A stretch of 63,335 nucleotides of DNA, from positions 1 through 63,335 of the forward strand of contig JAQBXY010000019.1 of the NCBI GenBank assembly GCA_027623325.1, written 5' to 3'. How positions within the stretch are numbered: position 1 is the first letter of the stretch; each line of letters begins with the position of its first letter. A program made the translations under genes and the position numbers. Of this stretch, positions 54,383-62,757 are shown piece by piece. Origin of the DNA: Gemmatimonadota bacterium (lineage in GTDB: Bacteria > Gemmatimonadota > Gemmatimonadetes > Longimicrobiales > Gaopeijiaceae). The notes beneath the pieces were generated by a model. The model had not been told where the DNA came from and did not search any database. It was given only the letters and a program-made list of their open reading frames with translations.

Positions 54383-56293
54383 ATGCGCCTCCATCTCCTC
54401 CTGGGTCTCGCAGTTTGCTGCCTCCTTCCAGCCCCTTCGGTCGCTCAGGAGGTACTCGATCCACCTTCCGTTCTCCTGAAGAATGTCCCGTTCGACATCA
54501 CTCTTCAGGGTGGAAACGCACCGGCGGCACGGTACGAAGTCCGAAGCGCTACGGGGGCAACGCTGGCATCCGGTACCCTCGAGGCGAATTCGAGCGTGAC
54601 CGCGCGTGGGCTCACGCTCTCGACGCGAGCCGAGCTGCCCCTGACGGTCGTGATCGGTGACACGACCCAAGAGTTGAGTCCCACACTCACCTCCGGTTGG
54701 TTCTCGATTCTCCCGCCGCTGATCGCAATCGCCCTCGCCCTGATCTTCCGCGAAGTGGTGACAGCACTCTTCGCGGGCGTCTGGCTCGGCGCCCTCGCCG
54801 TCGCCGGGTTCAATCCCTTCTCAGCGACCGCGCGGCTCATCGACACATTCGTGGTCCCGACGATGGCCAACGAGGATCACGCCGCCATTATGGCCTTCTC
54901 ACTACTCCTGGGCGGCATGGTGGGCCTCATCGCCCGGAACGGCGGAACACAGGGCATCGTCGAAGCGGTGGCTCCCTTCGCCCGCACCCCCCGGCGTGGA
55001 AAGGTCGCGACCTGGGCAGCCGGAATGGCCATCTTCTTCGACGACTATGCGAACACGCTCATCGTGGGCAACACGATGCGGCCGATCACGGATCGCCTGA
55101 AGATCTCGCGCGAAAAACTTGCCTACCTCGTCGACTCCACCGCCGCCCCCGTGGCAGCCCTCGTTCCGATTTCGACATGGGTGGGCTACGAAATCACCTT
55201 GATTGGCGACGGTGTGGCCGCCGCGGCGGAGCAAACCCCGGCGGGAGCCGAGGCACTTCTCGCGGTAAGCCCGTTCGGGATCTTCCTGCAGACGATCCCC
55301 TACCTCTTCTATCCGTTGCTCGCTCTGATCTTCGTGCTGATGACGTCGCTCCTCAATCGCGACCTCGGCCCGATGGCAGCGGCGGAGCGTCGAGCCTCCC
55401 GCGGAGAGGGGCTCTACCGACCGGGCGCTGTTCTGGCGGCCGACACCACGTCCTCCGCCATGGAACCCAAGGACGGCGTGCCCCATCGTTGGTGGAACGC
55501 GGCGATCCCGGTGGCCACAGTGGTACTCGTGGTATTGATCGGCCTTTACAGCACCGGGCGAGCCGAGACCGGTCCCGGCGCCAACCTGATGGACGTCTTC
55601 GGCGCCGCGAACCCCTTCTCGACGCTTCTCTGGGGCTCGCTGGCGGGTGTCCTCGTCGCCGTCGCCCTGTCGGCGGGGCAGCGTCTTCTGAGCTTGCAGG
55701 AGTGTATCGAGTCTCTGGTCGGCGGCATGCGCGCCATGATGATCGCGATGATCATCCTCGTGCTGGCGTGGTCGCTGGGGGACGTGACGGCCGCCGTTGG
55801 AACCTCGGACTTCCTCGCACTCCTCCTCTCGGACCGGGTCGCCGTTCCGCTGCTGCCGGTCATCGTCTTCATCACATCTGCTGCCATGGCATTCGCGACC
55901 GGGACTTCGTGGGGCACGATGGCCATCATGCTCCCCGTGGTCATTCCGCTCGTGGTGGCGCTCGGTGGACCGGACGTCCTCCCCGGCGGAAGTGCGGCCC
56001 CCATCTTCTTCGGGGGGATCGCCTCGGTGCTCGCAGGCTCCATTTTCGGAGACCACTGCTCTCCGATCTCGGACACGACCGTGCTGTCGTCGACCGCGTC
56101 GGCATGTGATCACGTCGATCACGTACGGACGCAGCTGCCCTACGCACTTCTGGTCGCAGCGGTCGCGATGGTCGTGGGCAACGTCGGGACCGCCTACGGC
56201 CTTTCGCCGTGGATCGCCCTCGCAATCGGCGTGGCGGTGCTCTTCGGCGTATTACGCGTCTTCGGAGCCCGCATGGACGAGGCCGAAGGCTAG
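54383..56293 (+). CDS. NhaC-family Na+/H+ antiporter with exported N-terminal domain
   Basis: A 636-residue membrane antiporter. Seen: signal peptide MRLHLLLGLAVCCLLPAPSV, an extra domain of about 90 residues made of beta strands (VPFDITLQGGNAPAARYEV, LPLTVVIGDTTQEL), then about twelve helices with NhaC signatures: FFDDYANTLIVGNTMRPITD, AFATGTSWGTMAIMLPVVIP, and GDHCSPISDTTVLSSTASAC. ATG at 54383 begins the signal; the frame is open far upstream over pyrR as shadow. Divergent from pyrR with 177 bases between. Confidence 0.9.
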   Translation: MRLHLLLGLAVCCLLPAPSVAQEVLDPPSVLLKNVPFDITLQGGNAPAARYEVRSATGATLASGTLEANSSVTARGLTLSTRAELPLTVVIGDTTQELSPTLTSGWFSILPPLIAIALALIFREVVTALFAGVWLGALAVAGFNPFSATARLIDTFVVPTMANEDHAAIMAFSLLLGGMVGLIARNGGTQGIVEAVAPFARTPRRGKVATWAAGMAIFFDDYANTLIVGNTMRPITDRLKISREKLAYLVDSTAAPVAALVPISTWVGYEITLIGDGVAAAAEQTPAGAEALLAVSPFGIFLQTIPYLFYPLLALIFVLMTSLLNRDLGPMAAAERRASRGEGLYRPGAVLAADTTSSAMEPKDGVPHRWWNAAIPVATVVLVVLIGLYSTGRAETGPGANLMDVFGAANPFSTLLWGSLAGVLVAVALSAGQRLLSLQECIESLVGGMRAMMIAMIILVLAWSLGDVTAAVGTSDFLALLLSDRVAVPLLPVIVFITSAAMAFATGTSWGTMAIMLPVVIPLVVALGGPDVLPGGSAAPIFFGGIASVLAGSIFGDHCSPISDTTVLSSTASACDHVDHVRTQLPYALLVAAVAMVVGNVGTAYGLSPWIALAIGVAVLFGVLRVFGARMDEAEG

Positions 56294-56305
56294 GCCCTCG
56301 GGTGT

Positions 56306-57637
56306 CTACCGGCCGAAGCGCCCTCGGCCGACTCGGGTAAGAAACGGGTTCGCGGGATCGCCCATCCCCTCGCCGATCGCCCAGTCGTAGGAGAACAGCA
56401 CGACGCCGCCCGCCCCTTCCGTGCGCGCGATATCGATCATTTCCATCGTTCCATCGGCCGTGTTCATATAGGCGCCGATCCCGGCCCACACCCGCTCCGG
56501 ACGACCCGCAGCTTCGCGAGCTACGCGCACCAAGGACTCGAAGCGGGCATCGTCCGGGGTGTATGCCATCGGCACGGCCACGTCGAGGATCCCGTCGCGA
56601 AGCCAGGCACGCCAATCCTGGAATCGATCTCCGTAGGCGAGTTCGGCATCCGCAATGACCGCCGCCGATACGACCAGGCGCGGCTTACGTGCCTTTATGT
56701 CACGATAGATCCTTTCGACCGTGCGCGTGACGTGTTCGCGCCGAAACTCGGCCCAACGATCCCTCTCAGCGTCGACGAAGGCATAAAGATCACGTTCGTA
56801 GGCACCGTCGAGTTCAGCGAACCGTGCCGGAGCCAGGTGCCCTCGCACCCACATCCGGAACCGCTCGAGTGCCCCGATCGAGTAGTCGTATTCACCAGAC
56901 GGAAATCGGATGTAATCGAAGTGAATCCCGTCCAGGTCGTAGCGCTCCGCCAAGTCCATCCACACAGCGTGAACCCGATCCTGCACGTCCGGATGCGAAG
57001 GACTCGAGTAGATCCCTTCGACGGTCCTCGAATTCTCCCGAGCGTTTTGACTCAGTCGACTCACGAAACGCGGATCGAAGGGATCCACGGCGACCAGCTC
57101 CTTGCCCAACCCTCGGGGCACGGAAAGCCAGTCAGGATGTGCGTTCACGAGGTGATCGGGGCTGGTGGGCAGTCCCGCGGGACCCCACACCAGATGGGTG
57201 TTTACCCAGGCGTGTACGGCCATGCCCCGTCGGTGGGCCTCCTGGATCGTGAGTTCGAGCGGGTCGAGGCCGCCTTCCCCCCTCATGGGCTCGGCGCGCG
57301 GCTCCAGCCCGGAGCGGTAGAACGCGTCCGCCCTACCCCGGACTTGCACGATCAGGGTGTTGATGCCCGCTCGCTCGGCCCGATCGACCATGTCGCGGAC
57401 CGTCGACTCGCTCGTCATCGTGTACCGCACGACCCAAAGCGCCCGAACCTCCGCGAATTCGCGCACAGGGCGCATGGAAGCATCGGGCACGGCCACCACA
57501 GGATCTCCCACGGGACGGGGCGTGACTCTCACCTCGGGTCGTGGACGTTCCACAGGCGTCGTGACCACGGTGCAGCCCCACGATCCCGCGAGAACCACAG
57601 CCGTCACGAGGCGCGCCACCGCGAGGCGACACCTCAT
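56306..57637 (-). CDS. GHL10-type glycoside-hydrolase-like lipoprotein
   Basis: A 443-residue exported protein of the 'family 10 glycosylhydrolase-like' (GHL10/DUF187) group, TIM-barrel proteins thought to act on cell-surface glycans. Seen: lipoprotein signal with WGC near residue 22, EVRALWVVRYTM, INTLIVQVRGRADAFY, the conserved LDGIHFDYIRFP, VVSAAVIAD and VAVPMAYTPDD. ATG overlaps the tadA stop. It converges on the NhaC gene. Confidence 0.87.
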   Translation of the reverse strand: MRCRLAVARLVTAVVLAGSWGCTVVTTPVERPRPEVRVTPRPVGDPVVAVPDASMRPVREFAEVRALWVVRYTMTSESTVRDMVDRAERAGINTLIVQVRGRADAFYRSGLEPRAEPMRGEGGLDPLELTIQEAHRRGMAVHAWVNTHLVWGPAGLPTSPDHLVNAHPDWLSVPRGLGKELVAVDPFDPRFVSRLSQNARENSRTVEGIYSSPSHPDVQDRVHAVWMDLAERYDLDGIHFDYIRFPSGEYDYSIGALERFRMWVRGHLAPARFAELDGAYERDLYAFVDAERDRWAEFRREHVTRTVERIYRDIKARKPRLVVSAAVIADAELAYGDRFQDWRAWLRDGILDVAVPMAYTPDDARFESLVRVAREAAGRPERVWAGIGAYMNTADGTMEMIDIARTEGAGGVVLFSYDWAIGEGMGDPANPFLTRVGRGRFGR

Positions 57638-58131
57638 CGACGAGCCTTGAAGAAAGCCCGGAGCATGGTCGCAGACTCGTCAGCGCGAACGCCGCTGTGA
57701 ACCTCGCATCGATGATTCAAGCGCACGTCCTGTAGAAGGTTGCCGAGCGACCCCGCCATCCCGGCCTTGGGGTCAGGTGTCGCGAACACGACTCTCGGAA
57801 TGCGGGCCAGCACAATCGCGCCGGCGCACATCGCGCAGGGCTCGAGCGAGACGTACAGGGTCGATTCGGTCAGGCGCCAGTCACCGATGCGGGACGTCGC
57901 GTCACGTATGGCGACGACCTCCGCGTGGGCCGTAGGGTCACTGTCTGCGACCGTACGATTGTGCCCGGATCCCACCACGTCTCCGTGCCGAACGATGATC
58001 GCTCCAACGGGGACCTCACCGACCGCCTCGGCGCGAGTAGCCAACTCAAGGGCACGATCCATCCAGGCAAGGTCGATCGACGCGAGTTCTGGGGATGGCT
58101 GCGGAGAAGAAGTCGACGGCAACTCGGCCAT
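57634..58131 (-). CDS. tadA: tRNA-specific adenosine deaminase
   Basis: A 165-residue zinc deaminase making inosine at position 34 of tRNA-Arg(ACG). Seen: the zinc/proton-shuttle motif PTAHAEVVAIRDA, the PCAMCAGAIVLARI motif with both Cys ligands, and the C-terminal NLLQDVRLNHR region. It follows the LexA-like gene by 14 bases and overlaps the GHL10 gene by four. Confidence 0.95.
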   Translation of the reverse strand: MAELPSTSSPQPSPELASIDLAWMDRALELATRAEAVGEVPVGAIIVRHGDVVGSGHNRTVADSDPTAHAEVVAIRDATSRIGDWRLTESTLYVSLEPCAMCAGAIVLARIPRVVFATPDPKAGMAGSLGNLLQDVRLNHRCEVHSGVRADESATMLRAFFKARR

Positions 58132-58145
58132 CGGCGTCGAACCGA

Positions 58146-58841
58146 TCAGTGCTGGGTCAGGTTGACCGCTCCGACCTCGTCCATCCGTCGGTAGAAGCCC
58201 GTGACCCGTCCGATGATACGCAGCGCATTCGCGTCTTCGACGAGCGTGATGCTCCCCCCGGGTTGCAGCGCCTCGAGGTAGATACCCTTTCCGTTCCGCG
58301 TGACGCGATGGAACGCCGAGGTATCCCCGACCTCGGCCGCGATCAGCGAACCATCTTCGACATCTTCAATCGCGGCGGGAGAGACGAGAACAAAATCGCC
58401 CTCCGCCACTCCGAGCACGGCCAGGTCACCCGGCGCCGCCCGAACGATGAAGGAGTCGTTCTGGCTACCGAACCTGCGATCGATCGAAACGTGCATGTCG
58501 GCCTTGCGGCCTGCGCCGGCCTCAGGCATGTGGGAGAAGCACGGTACAGCCACCGTGTCCGCGCTCAAGTCCACCCCAAGGATCTTCACGCCGCGCGAAC
58601 GCGAAGGATCGCGCTCGAGACATCCCTTGTCGGCTAGAGCCTGCAGGTGCTCCGAAACGGTCTTGGTGCTCTTGATGCCGAAGCGCTCGCCGATCTCACG
58701 GATGGAAGGTTGGTACGTGTTCGACCGGAGATACTGGACCATGAAGTCCAGGATCTTGCGTTCGATCTCCGTGAGCGGTTCGACCTGACGACTCGTCGTC
58801 GGGACATCACGCTGTGCAATCGCGTCGGTTCTGGCCAACAA
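58146..58841 (-). CDS. LexA-like repressor without the Ser-Lys self-cleavage dyad
   Basis: A 231-residue protein laid out like LexA: an N-terminal winged helix (TEIERKILDFMVQYLRS, QPSIREIGERFGIKSTKTVS, HLQALADKGCLERDPSRSRG) and a C-terminal S24-like beta domain. The linker keeps Ala-Gly pairs (residues 108-111) where LexA is cut. The usual catalytic Ser (in GDSM or GMSM) aligns with Asp139 in RAAPGDLAVLGVAEGDF, and the catalytic Lys aligns with His178 in SAFHRVTRNG. RecA-stimulated self-cleavage is therefore not expected. TTG at 58841 is the probable start. A TTGACA promoter with a palindrome at +1 lies upstream and suggests autoregulation. First gene before tadA and the GHL10 gene. Confidence 0.85.
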   Translation of the reverse strand: MLARTDAIAQRDVPTTSRQVEPLTEIERKILDFMVQYLRSNTYQPSIREIGERFGIKSTKTVSEHLQALADKGCLERDPSRSRGVKILGVDLSADTVAVPCFSHMPEAGAGRKADMHVSIDRRFGSQNDSFIVRAAPGDLAVLGVAEGDFVLVSPAAIEDVEDGSLIAAEVGDTSAFHRVTRNGKGIYLEALQPGGSITLVEDANALRIIGRVTGFYRRMDEVGAVNLTQH

Positions 58842-58871
58842 TCAACACCTGGAGGGGGGGCCAAGTAGCAC

Positions 58872-58886
58872 CCGATTTATGATCGG
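58872..58886 (-). promoter_or_regulatory. Candidate operator, CCGAT-N5-ATCGG
   Basis: A perfect 5-base inverted repeat CCGAT-TTATG-ATCGG directly downstream of the -10 box, covering the expected transcription start of the lexA-like gene. Position suits a self-repression site; it differs from the E. coli (CTGT-N8-ACAG) and Bacillus (CGAAC-N4-GTTCG) SOS boxes. Confidence 0.45.
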
Positions 58887-58890
58887 AGCT

Positions 58891-58920
58891 ATCCTAATGT
58901 GCGCGTCGGAAAGGTGTCAA
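58891..58920 (-). promoter_or_regulatory. Promoter of the lexA-like gene
   Basis: On the minus strand a perfect TTGACA (58920-58915), 18 bases, TAGGAT (58896-58891), located 50-80 bases upstream of the TTG start and just after the gltX stop. Confidence 0.65.
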
Positions 58921-58933
58921 GAAACCCTTTTCT

Positions 58934-60358
58934 TCAGAGGGCGCGAATACGCTCGATCGCCTGAGCGATTCGCGCCGCCGTGCGATCTCGTCCGAGGAGC
59001 ACGAGAACGTCGAATATGCCGGGGCTCGCCATGTTGCCTGTGAGGGCGACGCGAAGCGGATGAATCAGCTTACCCGCGCCCGTCCCCATCGCGGCAGCCA
59101 ATTCGCGAAGCGCCGTTTCGAGTCCATCGTGGCTCCAGTCGACGACGCCGAATATGCCTGCGAGACGCTCGAGACGCTCCACCGCCAGCGCGGGTTCCTT
59201 CCCCCAGTGCTTCGCGACGGCGTCCGGGTCGTAGACCACTTCCGCGCACACGAACGGACGAGCCTGGTCGGCGAGCTCGTCCAGGGTACGGGCGCGCACG
59301 GTGACGACCTCCAGCATGTGCTGCCGCCACGCTTCGTCCCCCATTCGCTCGACAGCCTCGGGCCCCAGCCGTTCCCCGATCGCGACACAGAGGTCGCCCG
59401 GGGACATCGCAGCCAGGTGGCGCCCGTTCAACCACGAGAGTTTGTCGGCGTCGAACACCGAGCTCTTCTTGAGAATCCTGGAGGGATCGAAGGCTTCGAT
59501 CAGTTCTGCGCGGGTCATGAACTCCCTGTCGTCGCCAGGACTCCATCCCAATAGAGAAAGGAAATTGACCATGGCGTCGGGGAGGACACCTTCGGAGGCG
59601 TAATCGCCGACTGCTGTCGCGCCGTGTCGTTTGGAGAGCCGCTTACCGTCGGTCCCGAGAATCAGGGGGACGTGCGCGAAGACCGGCTCGGGGAAGCCCA
59701 GCGCGCGATAGAGCAAGACCTGCTTGGGTGTATTGGAGAGGTGGTCATCCCCACGGATCACGTGGGTAATGCGCATGTCGGCGTCATCCGACACCACGGC
59801 GAGGTTGTAGACGGGCGTCCCGTCGCTTCGCAGAATGATCAGGTCGTCGACATCGTCGTTCCCGAATCGCATCTCACCGTGGACCATATCGGTGAAACGG
59901 GTTTCGCCGTCGGGCACACGGAAGCGGACGGCAAACATCTCGCCTGCGGTCGCCCGCCGCTCTGACTCCGGAGCGCCCAGCGCTTCCGCTTGCTCACGAG
60001 CCACCCGGCTCGGATGCATCCCGCGCTCCTGGGCTTCGGCGCGCACCTGATCCGGATCGGAGAAGTCGCGATAGGCCTTCCCCTCATCGAGAAGACGGAG
60101 CGCATCGCGCTTGTGACGCTCGATGCCTTCACTTTGAAAAATCGGCCCCTCGTCCCAGTCCAACCCCAGCCACGACATGCCGTCGAGGATGGCGCGAGTG
60201 TGTTCGTCGCTCGAACGCTCACGGTCCGTGTCCTCGATTCGGAGCACGAAGACCGCTCCCTCCTTTTTCGCCAGAAGCCAGTTGAAGATCGCCGTGCGGG
60301 CACCGCCTACGTGGAGATAGCCGGTCGGCGAGGGGGCGAAGCGCAAACGCATCGTCAC
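58934..60358 (-). CDS. gltX: Glutamate--tRNA ligase
   Basis: A 474-residue class I synthetase. Seen: HIGH-type motif FAPSPTGYLHVGGARTAIFN, VLRIEDTDRERS, LGTDGKRLSKRHGAT (KMSKS motif KRLSKR), LSLLGWSPGDD and the anticodon-binding helical end. GTG start overlaps the glnS stop as GTGA. With glnS next to it, direct glutaminylation of tRNA-Gln is available, so GltX may be discriminating. Confidence 0.96.
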   Translation of the reverse strand: MTMRLRFAPSPTGYLHVGGARTAIFNWLLAKKEGAVFVLRIEDTDRERSSDEHTRAILDGMSWLGLDWDEGPIFQSEGIERHKRDALRLLDEGKAYRDFSDPDQVRAEAQERGMHPSRVAREQAEALGAPESERRATAGEMFAVRFRVPDGETRFTDMVHGEMRFGNDDVDDLIILRSDGTPVYNLAVVSDDADMRITHVIRGDDHLSNTPKQVLLYRALGFPEPVFAHVPLILGTDGKRLSKRHGATAVGDYASEGVLPDAMVNFLSLLGWSPGDDREFMTRAELIEAFDPSRILKKSSVFDADKLSWLNGRHLAAMSPGDLCVAIGERLGPEAVERMGDEAWRQHMLEVVTVRARTLDELADQARPFVCAEVVYDPDAVAKHWGKEPALAVERLERLAGIFGVVDWSHDGLETALRELAAAMGTGAGKLIHPLRVALTGNMASPGIFDVLVLLGRDRTAARIAQAIERIRAL

Positions 60359-62724
60359 GAGTCGAGCCTTTGAGTGAGCAGTTTTCGAACGGCCTGCGGA
60401 TCGGCAGCTCCCCGAGTGGCCTTCATGACCTCACCGACAAAGAGCCCGAGCAAGTTCTTCTTGCCCGCACGGTACTCCTCCACCTTGTCGGGCCATGCCG
60501 CGAGCGTCGTCGCGATGACCTCGCCGAGCGCACCCTCGTCGGTGACCGCGCTAAGCCCCATCCGCTCGACGAGGGCCGCGGGGTCGCCACCGACCTCCGC
60601 CATGCGGGCGAGGACATCCTTCGCAGCAAGGCGAGAGACCTGTCCGCCCGCGACCAGTCCCGCGAGACGCCCGAGTTCTTTTCCCCCGAACGGGAGTTCG
60701 GTCAGCCCGCGATCTCCGAGAAGGCCGCGCACCTCCGTAACGATCCAGCCGGCGAGGGCGACCGCGTCGTCGTGGACGGTCAACGCGGCCTCGAACATAT
60801 CTCCCGCGGCTCGCGTACCCGTAAGAAGGTCCGCCTGCTCCGAAGTGAGACCGAGCTGCGACTGATACCGGTCGAAGCGAGCGGCCAGGTCGGGGTCCGC
60901 GGCCCGTGCCGCGATCCGCTCGTCACTGATCTGTGGCTTTACGCTTGGCGCGGGGGGTGCGGACGGCGGGCGATCGGCTCGGGCTGGCGGCACATCGGAT
61001 TCGACTTCGTCTCCCGCGCCAGTCGTCGCGGCCGGATCGCGATAGGTGCTCTTGAGCCCCACGATCCGATTGAAGACCAGTCGGTCGCCAACGGAGTCGA
61101 CGGGGTCGCGGCGGAAGTACCCGGTCCTCTCGAACTGATACCTCGTCTCGGGATCATCACCCGCGACCGACGGCTCGATCTTCACGCCCGAGAGCACGAT
61201 GAGCGAGTTCGGGTTGACGCGCTCCGTGATATCGATCTCTGGAGCGCCGTCGGGCAGGTCGGGGCTGTCGAGGAGGAGGGGCTCGAAGAGCCGGACCTCG
61301 GCTTCGAGCGCGTGCGAGGCCGAGACCCACTGGACGGTCCCTTTGACCTTGCGACCGTCCGAGACAGCCCCTCCTGAGGACGCGGTGTCATAGCTGCAGC
61401 GCAACTCGGTCACACGCCCATCGGCGTCCTTGACCACATCGTCACACCGAATGACGTAAGCATACCGCAGCCGCACTTCCCCGCCGGGGACGAGCCGCCG
61501 GAAGCCCTTGGGTGGACGCTCCGAGAAGTCGGTGCGCTCGATGTACAGTTCGCGAGAGAACGGTACGGAACGGGTACCTTCACCCGGGACGTCATGCGGA
61601 AAGTAGGGCGCGTCGAACACCTCGCCCGATCCGGCGGGGTAGTTGGTCACCACCACCTTCAGTGGGTCGAGGACCGCCATCACGCGGGGCGCAGTCGCGT
61701 TGAGGACCTCCCGCACCGCGAAGTCGAGCTTCGCTTCTTCCGTCCGGGCTCCAGACTTCGACACCCCAACCAGGTCGCTCAGAAGTCGCAGCGCCTCGGG
61801 CGGCACACCGCGCCGCCGAAACGCCGCGATGGTAGCGAGCCGGGGGTCGTCCCACCCAGTTACGAGACCGGCGTCGACGAGTGGCTTGATCGCTCGCTTG
61901 GAAAGGACCGCGTTCTCCAGGTCCAGCCCAGCCCACTCGTACTGGTGCGGGCGTGGCTCATCGAATCCAACGTTGTCCAGGACCCAGTCGTAGAGGGCTC
62001 GATTGTTGTCGAACTCGAGCGTGCACACGGAGTGGGTCACGTCCTCGAACGCATCCTCGAGGCAGTGGGCGTAGTCGTACAGCGGGTAGATGCACCACGC
62101 GTCGCCCTGCCGGTAATGATGCGCATGGCGAATCCGATACAGCACCGGATCGCGCAGGAGCATGTTCGGGGAAGCTAGGTCGATCTTGCCTCGAAGAACG
62201 TGGGCACCGTCCTCGAACTCCCCCCCACGCATCCGTCGGAAGAGGTCGAGGTTCTCCTCTACGGAACGATCTCGATACGGACTGGCGGTTCCGGGCTCCG
62301 TGACCGTGCCCCGACCCTCTCGAATCGCTTCGAGGGGCTGAGAGTCCACATACGCGAGACCCTTCTCGATGAGGACCTCGGCACACTCGTACATCCTCTC
62401 GAAGTAGTCCGAGGCGTAGTAGAGGTGCTCCCCCCAATCGAAGCCGAGCCATCGGATGTCGCGCTCCATCGATCGCGCGAACTCCTCGCTCTCCTTCTCC
62501 GGATTGGTGTCGTCGTAGCGGAGGTGGCACTGGCCCCCAAACTCTTCCGCGATACCGAAATTGAGGCAGATCGCCATGGCATGCCCCACATGGAGATAGC
62601 CGTTAGGCTCCGGAGGAAAACGCGTGACCACACGACCGCCGTAGCGACCGCTCTCGTTGTCGGTCGCTATCTGCCGGCGGATGAAATCCGTGCCTGAGCC
62701 CGTGGTGCCCTTCGTCTCGTCCAT
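60355..62724 (-). CDS. glnS: Glutamine--tRNA ligase with C-terminal YqeY/GatB-like domain
   Basis: A 789-residue fusion. Seen: residues about 1-560 are GlnRS with RFPPEPNGYLHVGHA (HIGH motif), LRYDDTNPEKE, the KMSKS-like VLSKRAIK, and two anticodon-binding beta-barrels (YIERTDFSERPPKGFRRL). After a Pro/Ala-rich linker (ADRPPSAPPAPSVKP) the last about 200 residues match the helical tail shared by GatB and YqeY, which grips the outer corner of tRNA. The same fusion is known from Deinococcus GlnRS. ATG at 62724 was chosen; a GTG at 62742 is in frame. No good ribosome-binding site is seen for either. Confidence 0.95.
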   Translation of the reverse strand: MDETKGTTGSGTDFIRRQIATDNESGRYGGRVVTRFPPEPNGYLHVGHAMAICLNFGIAEEFGGQCHLRYDDTNPEKESEEFARSMERDIRWLGFDWGEHLYYASDYFERMYECAEVLIEKGLAYVDSQPLEAIREGRGTVTEPGTASPYRDRSVEENLDLFRRMRGGEFEDGAHVLRGKIDLASPNMLLRDPVLYRIRHAHHYRQGDAWCIYPLYDYAHCLEDAFEDVTHSVCTLEFDNNRALYDWVLDNVGFDEPRPHQYEWAGLDLENAVLSKRAIKPLVDAGLVTGWDDPRLATIAAFRRRGVPPEALRLLSDLVGVSKSGARTEEAKLDFAVREVLNATAPRVMAVLDPLKVVVTNYPAGSGEVFDAPYFPHDVPGEGTRSVPFSRELYIERTDFSERPPKGFRRLVPGGEVRLRYAYVIRCDDVVKDADGRVTELRCSYDTASSGGAVSDGRKVKGTVQWVSASHALEAEVRLFEPLLLDSPDLPDGAPEIDITERVNPNSLIVLSGVKIEPSVAGDDPETRYQFERTGYFRRDPVDSVGDRLVFNRIVGLKSTYRDPAATTGAGDEVESDVPPARADRPPSAPPAPSVKPQISDERIAARAADPDLAARFDRYQSQLGLTSEQADLLTGTRAAGDMFEAALTVHDDAVALAGWIVTEVRGLLGDRGLTELPFGGKELGRLAGLVAGGQVSRLAAKDVLARMAEVGGDPAALVERMGLSAVTDEGALGEVIATTLAAWPDKVEEYRAGKKNLLGLFVGEVMKATRGAADPQAVRKLLTQRLDS

Positions 62725-62757
62725 AGCGAGAGAAGGTAGCACATGAGGGTGCGCCGA

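Noticed and set aside
54697-56122. 470- and 406-codon open frames over the NhaC gene on both strands
   Set aside because: Arg/Gly- and Glu/Arg/His-rich compositions without motifs; the NhaC frame is conserved end to end.
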